A stretch of 64,000 bases of DNA from Gulbenkiania mobilis (lineage in GTDB: Bacteria > Pseudomonadota > Gammaproteobacteria > Burkholderiales > Chromobacteriaceae). Under the pieces are notes generated by a model that worked only from the letters and a program-made list of their open reading frames with translations, did no database searches and was not told where the DNA came from. Each line of letters begins with the position of its first letter. Position 1 is the first letter of the stretch. The translations under genes were made by a program, and so were the position numbers. Shown here piece by piece: positions 41,325-49,449 of this stretch. The DNA lies in assembly GCA_004346645.1 (NCBI GenBank), contig SMDA01000002.1:186001-250000 (forward strand). Reading direction: 5' to 3'.

Positions 41325-42305
41325 ATGGGCAGCCCTTCCGTCACCCGCCTGTGCCGATGCCTGCGCGCGTTCGGCCAACCTTTCCGGCGTCTTTCGCTGT
41401 TGCTGTTGTCCAGTTTGGTGCTGCCTCTGGCAGACGCTGGGGCCGAGGAGCGTTTTGCGGTGGAATCACTGGTCGACGGGGCACCGGCGGAACGCCGGTC
41501 CTGCAGTAACGAAGCAGGCACCGTATGGGTAGAACATGCGCTGGGCAGCGAATGCATCCGCTATTTCCCCAGCCAGCATGTGGATCGCGCCCGCATTGCA
41601 GTCATCGAGTTCCACGGAGACCGTCTGGTAGGCAAAAAGCCGGTAGCCTACCGCGACAACAGCCAGGCGGCGCAGCTGAAGCTGGCCCAGCAGGAAGCCG
41701 ACGCCGCCGGCGTGCCCTGGATCCGGGTGGGCCGCCCAGGGGTGTACGGCTCTTCCGGTGACCACCGCCAGCGTCGTCAGGAAAAGGAGTTCCGCACTCT
41801 GGATGCCGCCGTGACCGCCATTCGACGGCGTCACCAGATCGAGCAACTGGTGCTGGTGGGACACAGTGGCGGCGCCACCGCCGTGGCCGCGCTGCTGACA
41901 ATGGGGCGCACCGACGTGCGCTGCGCCGTGATGGCCTCGGGCGCTTTCTACCTTCTGGAGCGCGCCGCAGACATCCGGGCCCGTCATGCACCGGCGGCCC
42001 GTGCAGTGGCCCCTTCACTGTTGCGTGACACCACTGGACTGCGGCATCCCTACGACCCGGCCCAGCACATAGAGGGCATCGCGCCGGACCGGGACCGGGT
42101 GCTGATCTTTGTTGGCGACCCCCAGGACACGGTGGCCCCCTATGCCCTGCAGCGGCGTTTTGCCTCCGCACTGATGCAGGCCGGTCACGCGGTGCTGATC
42201 AAACCGGTGGAGGCCCGCGGCAGCGCACATCACGATACCGGTCTGCCCGCCCGGGCGCTGGCGGGCCGCTGCGCGAAGGAGGCGTTCGCCAAACTGCGTT
42301 ACTGA
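41325..42305 (+). CDS. Secreted alpha/beta hydrolase
   Basis: A 326-residue protein with an N-terminal hydrophobic segment (LSLLLLSSLVLPLADAGA) that looks like a signal peptide after a basic stretch. The nucleophile elbow GHSGG is at 179-183 (Ser181). Later candidates for the acid and base are Asp in IFVGDPQDTVAP and His in GSAHHDTGLP. It begins one base after the Mur-ligase fusion and is probably co-translated with it. A DUS-like word at 41370-41379 encodes part of the leader (FGQPF). Substrate is unknown. Confidence 0.75.
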   Translation: MGSPSVTRLCRCLRAFGQPFRRLSLLLLSSLVLPLADAGAEERFAVESLVDGAPAERRSCSNEAGTVWVEHALGSECIRYFPSQHVDRARIAVIEFHGDRLVGKKPVAYRDNSQAAQLKLAQQEADAAGVPWIRVGRPGVYGSSGDHRQRRQEKEFRTLDAAVTAIRRRHQIEQLVLVGHSGGATAVAALLTMGRTDVRCAVMASGAFYLLERAADIRARHAPAARAVAPSLLRDTTGLRHPYDPAQHIEGIAPDRDRVLIFVGDPQDTVAPYALQRRFASALMQAGHAVLIKPVEARGSAHHDTGLPARALAGRCAKEAFAKLRY

Positions 42306-42378
42306 TCCGTACACCCTGTACAGACGGCTGGCCTTGAAGACAGGCTTCATGCTGTTTGCAGAACCTGTAGGCCTACGG

Positions 42379-42409
42379 TTACCGTCATTGACCTGCATCA
42401 AGACGGTAA
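42379..42409. promoter_or_regulatory. Inverted repeat upstream of the ODP-roadblock operon
   Basis: Perfect 8-bp arms TTACCGTC (42379-42386) and GACGGTAA (42402-42409), about 23 bases centre to centre, 60 bases before the first gene. The spacing suits a dimeric regulator. No match to a known operator was recognised. Confidence 0.4.
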
Positions 42410-42469
42410 TGCGACTGGAATATTAGTCTGGGCGCCGTTTCCCTGCGGGGTGTTTACGGGTAGCACGCC

Positions 42470-43237
42470 ATGTCTATCGTTCTGTACGACGACGGCAACC
42501 ACAAATGCGTCGCCTTCACCGAGCTGGTGCAAGGCGAGGGCATCCAGGCCAACCAGTTCGCCATCATCCATGACGGCGACGGCATGCTGCTCGATCCGGG
42601 CGGCAACCTCACCTACAAGCATCTGCTGGCCGAGATGGCAGACTTCTTCCTGCCCTCCCGCACCCGCTACATCTTCGCATCGCACCAAGATCCGGACATC
42701 GTCGCTTCGGCCAACGGCTGGCTCCTCATCACCGATGCACAGATCGTCATTGCGCGCGAGTGGGTACGCTTCATCCCGCACTTCTGCATCAAGGGCGCCA
42801 CCGAAGGGCGGCTGATCCCCATTCCACCGCGCGGCATGACGCTGCCATTGGGGGGCTGCCAGCTGCACATCATCCCGGCACACTACCTCCATACCGTGGG
42901 CAACTTCCAGATCTACGACCCGATCAGCAAGATCCTGTTCTCGGGAGACGTGGGGGCCTCGCTGATGGATGGCGCAGAAGCGGGCAAGCCGGTGACCGAC
43001 TTCGACCGTCATCTGGTGGAAAGCCACATGGCTGCCTTCCACCAGCGGTACATGTGCTGCAACAAGGCCGCCCGAATGTGGGTGCGCATGGTGCGCCAGC
43101 TGGACGTGGAATGGATCGTGCCGCAGCACGGCGGCTCCTACCGCGGCAAGGAGATGATCAACCGCTTCCTCGACTGGTTCGAGACGCTCGAGTGCGGCAC
43201 CGACCTGCTGACCGAGGCCGATTTTCCGGCCGTCTAA
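42470..43237 (+). CDS. Metallo-beta-lactamase-fold protein of the ODP (oxygen-binding diiron) type
   Basis: Cytoplasmic protein of 255 residues with the MBL fold. The usual HxHxDH is replaced by SHQDPD (71-76), as in the ODP family where a diiron centre binds oxygen instead of acting as a hydrolase. Other likely ligands are His138 or His141 (PAHYLHTVGNF), the Asp of FSGDVGAS and the His of VPQHGGSYRG. ODP-like proteins are known next to chemotaxis genes. Here it opens a compact operon with FimV-like, GTPase and roadblock genes, which suggests an input to that system. Confidence 0.8.
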   Translation: MSIVLYDDGNHKCVAFTELVQGEGIQANQFAIIHDGDGMLLDPGGNLTYKHLLAEMADFFLPSRTRYIFASHQDPDIVASANGWLLITDAQIVIAREWVRFIPHFCIKGATEGRLIPIPPRGMTLPLGGCQLHIIPAHYLHTVGNFQIYDPISKILFSGDVGASLMDGAEAGKPVTDFDRHLVESHMAAFHQRYMCCNKAARMWVRMVRQLDVEWIVPQHGGSYRGKEMINRFLDWFETLECGTDLLTEADFPAV

Positions 43238-43240
43238 TTC

Positions 43241-44770
43241 ATGAGCGCTCTGGATACCCTCGCCGAGCTGACCGCCAGCGTACCGCCCCTCACCGGTGGG
43301 GTAGCAGTCCTGGCACTGCTGGGTGCGCTGTGGTGGAGCCGCCGGCGCCACGCGGCACAAGCAGACAGACTGGTGCCGCCCCTGCGTACGGCACCGGTGG
43401 TGCCGGCCCCAGAGCCCGAGCAGCCTGACCCCCTGTCAGAGCTCATCCCTGCCCTGCCGGAGCGGGCACCGCATGCCGGTCAGTCCGAACCGACCCCTTT
43501 CATGGACGAGCCCCTCCCCGCAGGCGAGGCCGAAGTGGCCCTGCCAAGCGTGGCCATCGGTGTCAGCGAAGCCGATCTCCTGACCGAGGCGGAAGTCTTC
43601 CTGCAGTTTGGCTACACCGACCGGGCTGCCGACACCCTGCGCCGCTATGTGGATCAGACGTCCGGGGCTACGCACGAACTGACCCGGCTGCTTGGCCTCT
43701 ATCTGGAGCTGGAGCGCATCGACGACTACGGCGAGATACTGGAACGCTTGGCCGACCTGGACATCATGACGCCGTCCAGCCTGGAAGAGGCGGTGCTCGC
43801 CGGACTGCAGCGCGCCCCCAGCACCCTCGCCCTGAGGGTGTTTGCCGAAGAGCGGCTGGGCTGGGATGTGGACACCGTTGCCTGCCGGCTGGGACATCCG
43901 CTCACTGTGGAACCGACCCCGTCAGTACCAAGCGCTCCGGTAGACACCGGCCCGCTGGCCGCGGCGCCGCGGCCACTCGAAGGCAGCCTGGTGCTGGTGG
44001 AAGGGGACATGCCGCTGGCCCCGCCCAGCGCCGAGGAGCGCCGTGCGCTGCTGGGGCTGGCCCAGCGGCCGCGTACTGCCCGGCTCTTGGCTGCGGCAGG
44101 TGCCACCCGGGAAGCAGTACATGCCTACCGGCAGGCCTTGCCCGCTGCACAGCGCCCGCTCTCCCTGCTGATCGACCTCCTGCATCTGCATTATCGGCAT
44201 CGCGACCTGCCGGCCTATGCCAAGGACGCATGGCATAGCTTTACCCTGCTGGGGCAGTACGGCCACCCGCTGCGCGAGCGTTTGCTGCGGATGGGCTTCG
44301 CCCTCGGCACCCACCCGGTGCTCGAAGGGTTGGCCGAAGCCGACAGTCCGGCCGCTCTGGAGCATCTGGGCAGGGTACATGGCTATGTAGCCGTTCCAGC
44401 GCCCGCACCGATGGGCACACCGCTAGTCGCGGTGGAAGGCCCGGCCCCCTCTGCCGTCGAGGCAGGGCAGGATCCGCTGGAGGAGGCCGAGAGCTATCTT
44501 GCGTTTGGCCAGACCGATCTTGCGCTGGCCGAACTGGAGCAGGCGGTGGCCGCCAACCCCGAAGATGCCCGCTGCTATCCGCTGCTGCTGGATCTTTACG
44601 AACGCCTAGAGGCCAGCGAACAGCTTCACCGGCTGGTGGACGAGCTGCGCCGGCGCCACCTGCGCCCCCCACGCGAGGCGGCACAGCGCATCAGCCAGCT
44701 GCGCCAGCGCTGGCGCATGGACGACGACAGCACCCTGATGATGGAAGAGGAGGGGAACGATGCCGGCTGA
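43241..44770 (+). CDS. FimV-like TPR-type protein with N-terminal membrane anchor
   Basis: A 509-residue protein with one N-terminal transmembrane helix (VAVLALLGALWW), a Pro-rich spacer, and two segments like the FimV C-terminal domain: LLTEAEVFLQFGYTDRAADTLRRYV and PLEEAESYLAFGQTDLALAEL. No LysM domain is seen. The last lines hold TPR-like helices (DARCYPLLLDLYERLEA). FimV/HubP proteins organise cell poles and type IV pilus function, so a polar scaffold is a reasonable guess. It starts 3 bases after the ODP-like gene and overlaps the next gene by 11. Confidence 0.7.
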   Translation: MSALDTLAELTASVPPLTGGVAVLALLGALWWSRRRHAAQADRLVPPLRTAPVVPAPEPEQPDPLSELIPALPERAPHAGQSEPTPFMDEPLPAGEAEVALPSVAIGVSEADLLTEAEVFLQFGYTDRAADTLRRYVDQTSGATHELTRLLGLYLELERIDDYGEILERLADLDIMTPSSLEEAVLAGLQRAPSTLALRVFAEERLGWDVDTVACRLGHPLTVEPTPSVPSAPVDTGPLAAAPRPLEGSLVLVEGDMPLAPPSAEERRALLGLAQRPRTARLLAAAGATREAVHAYRQALPAAQRPLSLLIDLLHLHYRHRDLPAYAKDAWHSFTLLGQYGHPLRERLLRMGFALGTHPVLEGLAEADSPAALEHLGRVHGYVAVPAPAPMGTPLVAVEGPAPSAVEAGQDPLEEAESYLAFGQTDLALAELEQAVAANPEDARCYPLLLDLYERLEASEQLHRLVDELRRRHLRPPREAAQRISQLRQRWRMDDDSTLMMEEEGNDAG

Positions 44771-45977
44771 AGCCGTCACAGTCCTGACCTGCGGCATGGA
44801 CGCGCGCAAGCTCGCCGTGTTCCGCATGGCGTTTCGCATGCATACCCTGCAACGCTACCAGCTGCACGAGGACGTGCCGGACTCCCCTGCCATGGCAATC
44901 GTGGATGTGGACAGTGCCGCCGGCTGGGGCGCTTGGCACGACTTCCGCGGCAGTCATCCGGACCTGCCGGCCCTGGTGGTCAGCGCCTTCCCGCAGCCAG
45001 ATGCCCCGGTACCGGTGCTGGGCAAACCGGTGCGCATCGAAGCCCTGTTCCCGCTGATGCGCAGCATCCTGGCGGACCCCCAGCCGGACCGCATGCCGGC
45101 CCCGGCGGTCCGCATGGTACCGGCGCCAGTGGTACAGCCGGCCCTGGCCGACACTGCCACCACCCTGGACAGCAAAGTGGCTGTGCTGGAGCGCACAGCC
45201 GATCCGACCGATCTGCCCGCCCCGGCACAGCCTGCCGCGGAGGAGGTGGAAGCCCCTGCCCCTGCGGTCGCGCCCCGTCCCGCCCCAACGGCCATCAACT
45301 GGCAGGCGGTACAGCGCTTCGACCCCAACCATACCCTGTATGGTCTCTTGGTCAGCGTACTGACCAATGGCCAGCCAGTGCTCTTCGGCTGTGAGGGCCG
45401 CATGCTGGGATGGTACCTCCCGGCGGAGGACAAGGTCGCGCTCTACCTGCCGCTGCTGCAGCTACAGCGCCTGGCCGACAGCCGCTTGCGCACTTTCAGC
45501 GAGCCCCTGATCGACAGCAACAGCCTGCCCACCCCGGTAGTGGTGCTCGGCATGCAGGCGTTGATGTGGCAGATGGCGATCTGGTCCTGCCGTGGCCGCC
45601 TTCTGGCCGGCATCCGGCTCGATACGCCGCTGCGACTGCGACACTGGCCCAACCTGACGCGGCTGGCGCCCCTGCCGCATGCGGTGCGCATTGCCGCCTT
45701 CTGGTCACGCACGCCCGCCAACCTTAAGGTGACGGCCACACTGCTCGGCCTGCCCGTGGGCGCCCTGCTGGACTTTGTGGCTGCCACACATGCGCTGGGG
45801 CTTCTGGAGCAGGTACGGCCCGAGGACAGGGAAACCATGCCGCTGCGCCCGCCGGTGGGACCGGCTCCTGCTGCGCCCCTGCCAGAGGAAGCCGCACCGA
45901 GCCCGGCACGTCCCGCGATGGCTCCAGAAAAGAAAAGCCTGCTTTCGCGGCTTTTGCACAAGATCCGCTCTCTTTGA
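44760..45977 (+). CDS. Unknown protein with receiver-like N-terminus, roadblock operon
   Basis: A 405-residue soluble protein not assigned to a named family. The first 110 residues run like a degenerate receiver fold (MPAEAVTVLTCGMDARK, MAIVDVDSAAGWGAW, PDLPALVVSAFP, VLGKPVRIEALFPLM). A Pro/Ala linker follows. The C-terminal 240 residues include YGLLVSVLTNGQPVLFGCEGRMLGWYLP and a helical end (LKVTATLLGLPVGALLDFVAATHALGLLEQV) like a winged-helix effector. It overlaps the FimV-like gene and lies 12 bases before the GTPase gene. Confidence 0.6.
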   Translation: MPAEAVTVLTCGMDARKLAVFRMAFRMHTLQRYQLHEDVPDSPAMAIVDVDSAAGWGAWHDFRGSHPDLPALVVSAFPQPDAPVPVLGKPVRIEALFPLMRSILADPQPDRMPAPAVRMVPAPVVQPALADTATTLDSKVAVLERTADPTDLPAPAQPAAEEVEAPAPAVAPRPAPTAINWQAVQRFDPNHTLYGLLVSVLTNGQPVLFGCEGRMLGWYLPAEDKVALYLPLLQLQRLADSRLRTFSEPLIDSNSLPTPVVVLGMQALMWQMAIWSCRGRLLAGIRLDTPLRLRHWPNLTRLAPLPHAVRIAAFWSRTPANLKVTATLLGLPVGALLDFVAATHALGLLEQVRPEDRETMPLRPPVGPAPAAPLPEEAAPSPARPAMAPEKKSLLSRLLHKIRSL

Positions 45978-45989
45978 GGCCGCCCAACC

Positions 45990-46532
45990 ATGCGTGCTTA
46001 CGACAACAAGATTCTCTTTACCGGCCCGGTCGGTGCGGGCAAAACCTCGGCGATCGCCAGCATCAGCGACATCGAGCCGGTCACGACCGACGCCACGGCT
46101 TCGGACATGACCGTCAACCGCAAGGGCCACACCACGGTGGCGCTGGATTACGGCGTGCTGATGCTGGACCCGACGACCAAGGTGCACCTGTACGGCACCC
46201 CTGGCCAGCAGCGCTTCGACTTCATGTGGGACATCCTGAGCCAAGGCGGCATCGGCCTGATCCTGCTGCTGGACAATACCCGCCCCCATCCGCTCAAGGA
46301 TTTGCAGTTCTTCGTGGAGGCCTTCTCGAAGCTGCTGGAACGTGCACCGCTGGTGGTGGGCATCACCAAGACCGATATCGCGCCCACTCCTACACCCGCG
46401 CAGTACGCCACTATCCTGGAAACCCTGGGCATGCGCCCGCCGGTGTTCGAGGTGGATGCGCGGCGCCGCGAGGACATTCAGTCACTGGTGTGCGCGCTGT
46501 TGTATTCCATTGATCCCGGGCTTGAGGGCTGA
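45990..46532 (+). CDS. Small Ras-like GTPase (COG2229/MglA-like)
   Basis: GTPase of 180 residues. P-loop GPVGAGKT at 12-19, a threonine-rich switch I region (VTTDATASDMTV), the switch II motif LYGTPGQQRF at 67-76 in place of the eukaryotic DTAGQ, and the base-recognition motif TKTD at 126-129. The GTPG-QQR pattern is typical of bacterial GTPases encoded with roadblock/LC7 genes, such as CvnD of Streptomyces conservons and MglA. Its GTPase-activating partner is likely the roadblock gene downstream. Confidence 0.85.
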   Translation: MRAYDNKILFTGPVGAGKTSAIASISDIEPVTTDATASDMTVNRKGHTTVALDYGVLMLDPTTKVHLYGTPGQQRFDFMWDILSQGGIGLILLLDNTRPHPLKDLQFFVEAFSKLLERAPLVVGITKTDIAPTPTPAQYATILETLGMRPPVFEVDARRREDIQSLVCALLYSIDPGLEG

Positions 46533-46534
46533 CG

Positions 46535-47170
46535 ATGTCGCAGACGCTCAGACTGCATGCCGACCTGTACGCAGAAGCCACCCCTGCTGGCACCTACTAC
46601 GCGGTGTCTGGCCCGCAGACCGGTGCGGACCGGACCCTGCTGCTGCACATCCTGCAACAGGGCCCAATCCTGCCATTGAACGAAGAGCGGCTTCTGGCAT
46701 GGTCGGGGCTGGATTCCATCGAGGAAGCCCTGTCGGTGCTCTACCGTCTCCAGCGGTTGGACTTCGTGCTCGGGCGGCGAGAAGGCCGACCCGTGCCCGC
46801 CGGCAACCTGGAGAGCCGGCTGCCTGAGCTGCTGGCCACCCTCTCAAGCGAGGGTCGGGCACTGCTGGCCGACGACAACGGACTCTATTACGCCACCTCC
46901 GGCTTCATGCACGAGACGGCGGAAGAAATCGCAGCCTTGGCGGGCGACACGATGGCGATGTCGCGCCGACATGCACGACTGCTCAACAATCACCTGGGTC
47001 TGCAGACCGCCGCGTGGGCGCTGACGGACCCGGCCGGACAGGCCGAACTCGGCTTTTATCCCCTCTACATTGGCCGCCAGGCGTTCGTACTGGTGATTGG
47101 CGGCCTGCCCAAGCTGCAAGGTCAGGCGTTCGTCGACATGGTCGAAGCGCTCTGCCGGCGTTACGCCTGA
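46535..47170 (+). CDS. Unknown protein with roadblock-like C-terminus
   Basis: A 211-residue soluble protein. The first 90 residues have helical, winged-helix-like character (LLLHILQQGPILPLNEERLLAWSGLDSIEEALSVLYRLQRLDFV). The second half (LLADDNGLYYATSGFMHETAEEIAALAGDTM, LGLQTAAWALTDPAGQAELGFYPLYIGRQAFVLVIGG) resembles a roadblock/profilin fold in its helix-strand order. It lies 2 bases after the GTPase gene, so a second GTPase partner or effector is plausible. No named family was recognised. Confidence 0.6.
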   Translation: MSQTLRLHADLYAEATPAGTYYAVSGPQTGADRTLLLHILQQGPILPLNEERLLAWSGLDSIEEALSVLYRLQRLDFVLGRREGRPVPAGNLESRLPELLATLSSEGRALLADDNGLYYATSGFMHETAEEIAALAGDTMAMSRRHARLLNNHLGLQTAAWALTDPAGQAELGFYPLYIGRQAFVLVIGGLPKLQGQAFVDMVEALCRRYA

Positions 47171-47191
47171 CCGCCCTTACCGGAGAAACCC

Positions 47192-47554
47192 ATGCGTGAA
47201 CAACTGCTCAAATCGATCCTCAGCGACCTTAACGGGGCTTCGGCCGACATCGAGGCATCGGCCATCATCTCTTCCGACGGTCTGACGATGGCAGCGCTGC
47301 TGCCGCAGGACGTGGACGAAGACCGGGTCGGCGCAATGGCCGCTGCCATGCTATCTCTGGGCGAACGGACGGCGCGCGAGCTGTCGCGTGGCGAGCTGGA
47401 ACAGGTAATGGTGAAGGGCGACAACGGTTACATCCTGATGAGCCACGCTGGCAAGGACGCGGTGCTGACGGTGATTGCACGCAAGGATGCCAAACTGGGC
47501 CTGATCTTCCTGGATGCCAAGCGCGCCGCCAAGAGCGTGGCCGAAATCCTCTGA
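47192..47554 (+). CDS. Roadblock/LC7 domain protein
   Basis: A 120-residue single-domain protein of the roadblock/LC7 (MglB-like) superfamily. The pattern SADIEASAIISSDGLTMAALLPQDVDEDRVGAMAAAMLSLGERTARELSRGELEQVMVKG and YILMSHAGKDAVLTVIARKDAKLGL is clear. Such proteins act as dimers and stimulate partner GTPases. It closes the operon that contains the GTPase. Confidence 0.85.
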   Translation: MREQLLKSILSDLNGASADIEASAIISSDGLTMAALLPQDVDEDRVGAMAAAMLSLGERTARELSRGELEQVMVKGDNGYILMSHAGKDAVLTVIARKDAKLGLIFLDAKRAAKSVAEIL

Positions 47555-47648
47555 TCGCGGCAAGGAGCGCCTGCCCCAATGGGTTGCGGAACCCTTGGCA
47601 GGGTCGACGGTCTTTATATCAGCATAGACTGATAGAAGGAGCGTAGCC

Positions 47649-48296
47649 ATGAAACCCTGGAAACTTGTCTTCCCGGCCTGCCTGATCGCCTTGCCGGTGC
47701 TGGCGGCTCCGGCTGCCAGCCAGTGGGAGCTGGTATCGCCCAAGGTGTCCGGGCGGGTTCCCACCCTCACGATAGAGGGAGGCCGCATCAGCGGCTTTGC
47801 CGGATGCAACCGCTATTTCGGTAGCGTCGGCCCCAACGGTCCGCACCCGATCGGCAGCACACGCATGATGTGTCCGCCCGATCGCATGCAGATCGAGAAG
47901 GACTTCCTGACGGTGCTGTCCGGTGCGCGCTTCGAACCGGACCCGGCCACCGAGGAGCTGGTGCTGGAAGCCGAAGGCAAACGCTATGTGTTCCGGCGGA
48001 CGGCGGCCCCCTCTGCCAAGCCCCCCGCTTCGGCCAACCTTGTCGGTGCCGGCTATTTGTACGTATCGGAGCACCCAGGCAAATGCGACGATGGCACCCG
48101 CTGCCTGCGCGTGCGCACCGCACCGGGCCAACCGTGGCAGGTGCTGCCGGGCGGCATCCAGGGCTTCACCCCGGAAGCCGGCGTTCGTTACTACCTGAAG
48201 CTCAAGCCCGCCATGCCCGGTCAGGGGCCAGTGTTGGAGCGGGTGGTGATGACCGAAAAGGCCGAACGCACCGTCACGCCGGTGCCGTCGCCGTGA
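47649..48296 (+). CDS. META-domain plus DUF4377-like secreted protein
   Basis: A 215-residue protein with a signal peptide (LVFPACLIALPVLAAPA), a META (HslJ-like) domain (WELVSPKV, ISGFAGCNRYFGS, GSTRMMCPPDRMQIEKDFLTVLSGA) and a C-terminal DUF4377-like region (YLYVSEHPGKCDDGTRCLRVRTAPGQPW). Probably periplasmic. The family is linked to heat and novobiocin tolerance in E. coli, but the role here is unknown. A DUS-like word at 48029-48038 lies in the linker (ASANL). ATG 47649 follows AAGGAG. Confidence 0.8.
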   Translation: MKPWKLVFPACLIALPVLAAPAASQWELVSPKVSGRVPTLTIEGGRISGFAGCNRYFGSVGPNGPHPIGSTRMMCPPDRMQIEKDFLTVLSGARFEPDPATEELVLEAEGKRYVFRRTAAPSAKPPASANLVGAGYLYVSEHPGKCDDGTRCLRVRTAPGQPWQVLPGGIQGFTPEAGVRYYLKLKPAMPGQGPVLERVVMTEKAERTVTPVPSP

Positions 48297-48313
48297 GTCC
48301 GGCGAAGGTCTGG

Positions 48314-48340
48314 AAAAACCGCCCGTTCAGGGCGGTTTTT
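48314..48340. terminator. Bidirectional rho-independent terminator
   Basis: Stem AAAAACCGCCC with GGGCGGTTTTT around GTTCA, between the convergent META-domain and acetylpolyamine amidohydrolase genes. U-runs occur on both strands. Confidence 0.9.
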
Positions 48341-48356
48341 CTTTGCATGCGAGGTG

Positions 48357-49388
48357 TCAGCCCGCCTCGAACCCCATCAGCACATTCACCGCGTTAATGC
48401 CGATGTCCTCCACCGCGTAGCCCCCCTCCATCACGAACAGCGTGGGGCGCCCCAGGCGGGCGATGCGGCGGCCGATTTCCAGATAGTCGGCATTCCTGAG
48501 CCGGAACTGCGAGATCGGGTCATGCTCGAAGGTATCCACCCCCAGGGAGATCACCAGTACGTCGGGCCCGTAGGCTGCAATGCGGGCGCAGGCATTATCC
48601 AGCGCGGCCGCATAGTCGGGCCAGGCTGTGCCGTGCGGCAGGGGGTAGTTGTGGTTGTAGCCCTCCCCTTCGCCCGCGCCCGTTTCGTCGGCGAACCCCA
48701 GGAAATAGGGATACTCCACGTCCGGGTCGCCGTGCAGAGACAGAAACTGCACGTCACGCCGGTGATAGAAGATGCTCTGGGTACCGTTGCCGTGGTGGTA
48801 ATCCACATCGAGGATGGACACGCGGCCGGCGCCGTCATCAAGGAACGCTTGGGCGGCGATGGCAGCATTGTTGAGGTAGCAGTAGCCGCCCATATATTCG
48901 GCCGCGGCATGATGGCCGGGCGGGCGACACAGCGCAAAGGCGGCCCGCGCTCCCCCCGTGACAGCAGCCTGTCCGGTCAGGGCAACGTTGGCCGAATCGG
49001 TGATCGCCTGCCAAGTACCGGCGGTGATCGGCACGCCCGCGTCGAAGGAGAAGAACCCCAGCCGACCGTCGATGTCGCGCGGAACGCGATCCAGCCGCAG
49101 GTCGCGCACCGGCCACACCAGCGGCAAGGCATCGTAGTCGCGTCCGGAGGCGGTCCAGTCCTGCCAGGCGTGTTCGAGAAAATGCACATAGCGCTCGGTA
49201 TGCACGCGCGTCAGCGGGTGGCGTCCGAAATCGCGCGGGGGCACGATGTCGCCCAGGCCCACCTCGCGCACCCGGCCCAGCACCATATCGGCGCGGCGCG
49301 GCATTTCGAAGCAGGGTTTGAGCGTGCCGTCGATCAGTTCGGCCTTGCCGTGGTGCAGGCGGTGGGTATCGCTGTAAATCGTAAGCAT
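48357..49388 (-). CDS. aphA: Acetylpolyamine amidohydrolase (histone deacetylase family)
   Basis: Zinc hydrolase of 343 residues that removes acetyl groups from acetylpolyamines. Family motifs are RPPGHHAAAEYMGGYCYLNN, LDVDYHHGNGTQ and GVDTFEHDP, with the zinc ligands Asp, His and Asp in the expected places; the N-terminus MLTIYSDTHRLHHG is typical of the acetylpolyamine branch. ATG 49388 follows GGAGGAG. It is the last gene of the polyamine operon. A DUS-like word lies at 48987-48996. Confidence 0.92.
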   Translation of the reverse strand: MLTIYSDTHRLHHGKAELIDGTLKPCFEMPRRADMVLGRVREVGLGDIVPPRDFGRHPLTRVHTERYVHFLEHAWQDWTASGRDYDALPLVWPVRDLRLDRVPRDIDGRLGFFSFDAGVPITAGTWQAITDSANVALTGQAAVTGGARAAFALCRPPGHHAAAEYMGGYCYLNNAAIAAQAFLDDGAGRVSILDVDYHHGNGTQSIFYHRRDVQFLSLHGDPDVEYPYFLGFADETGAGEGEGYNHNYPLPHGTAWPDYAAALDNACARIAAYGPDVLVISLGVDTFEHDPISQFRLRNADYLEIGRRIARLGRPTLFVMEGGYAVEDIGINAVNVLMGFEAG

Positions 49389-49449
49389 GCAGGGCTCCTC
49401 CGGCCGTGACGCGTAGTCACGGCCGCTCCAAAGGGGAGGGGGGAAGGCT

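Noticed and set aside
42306..42469. Possible sigma-70 promoter TTGACC at 42388
   Set aside because: No -10 element at acceptable spacing was found.
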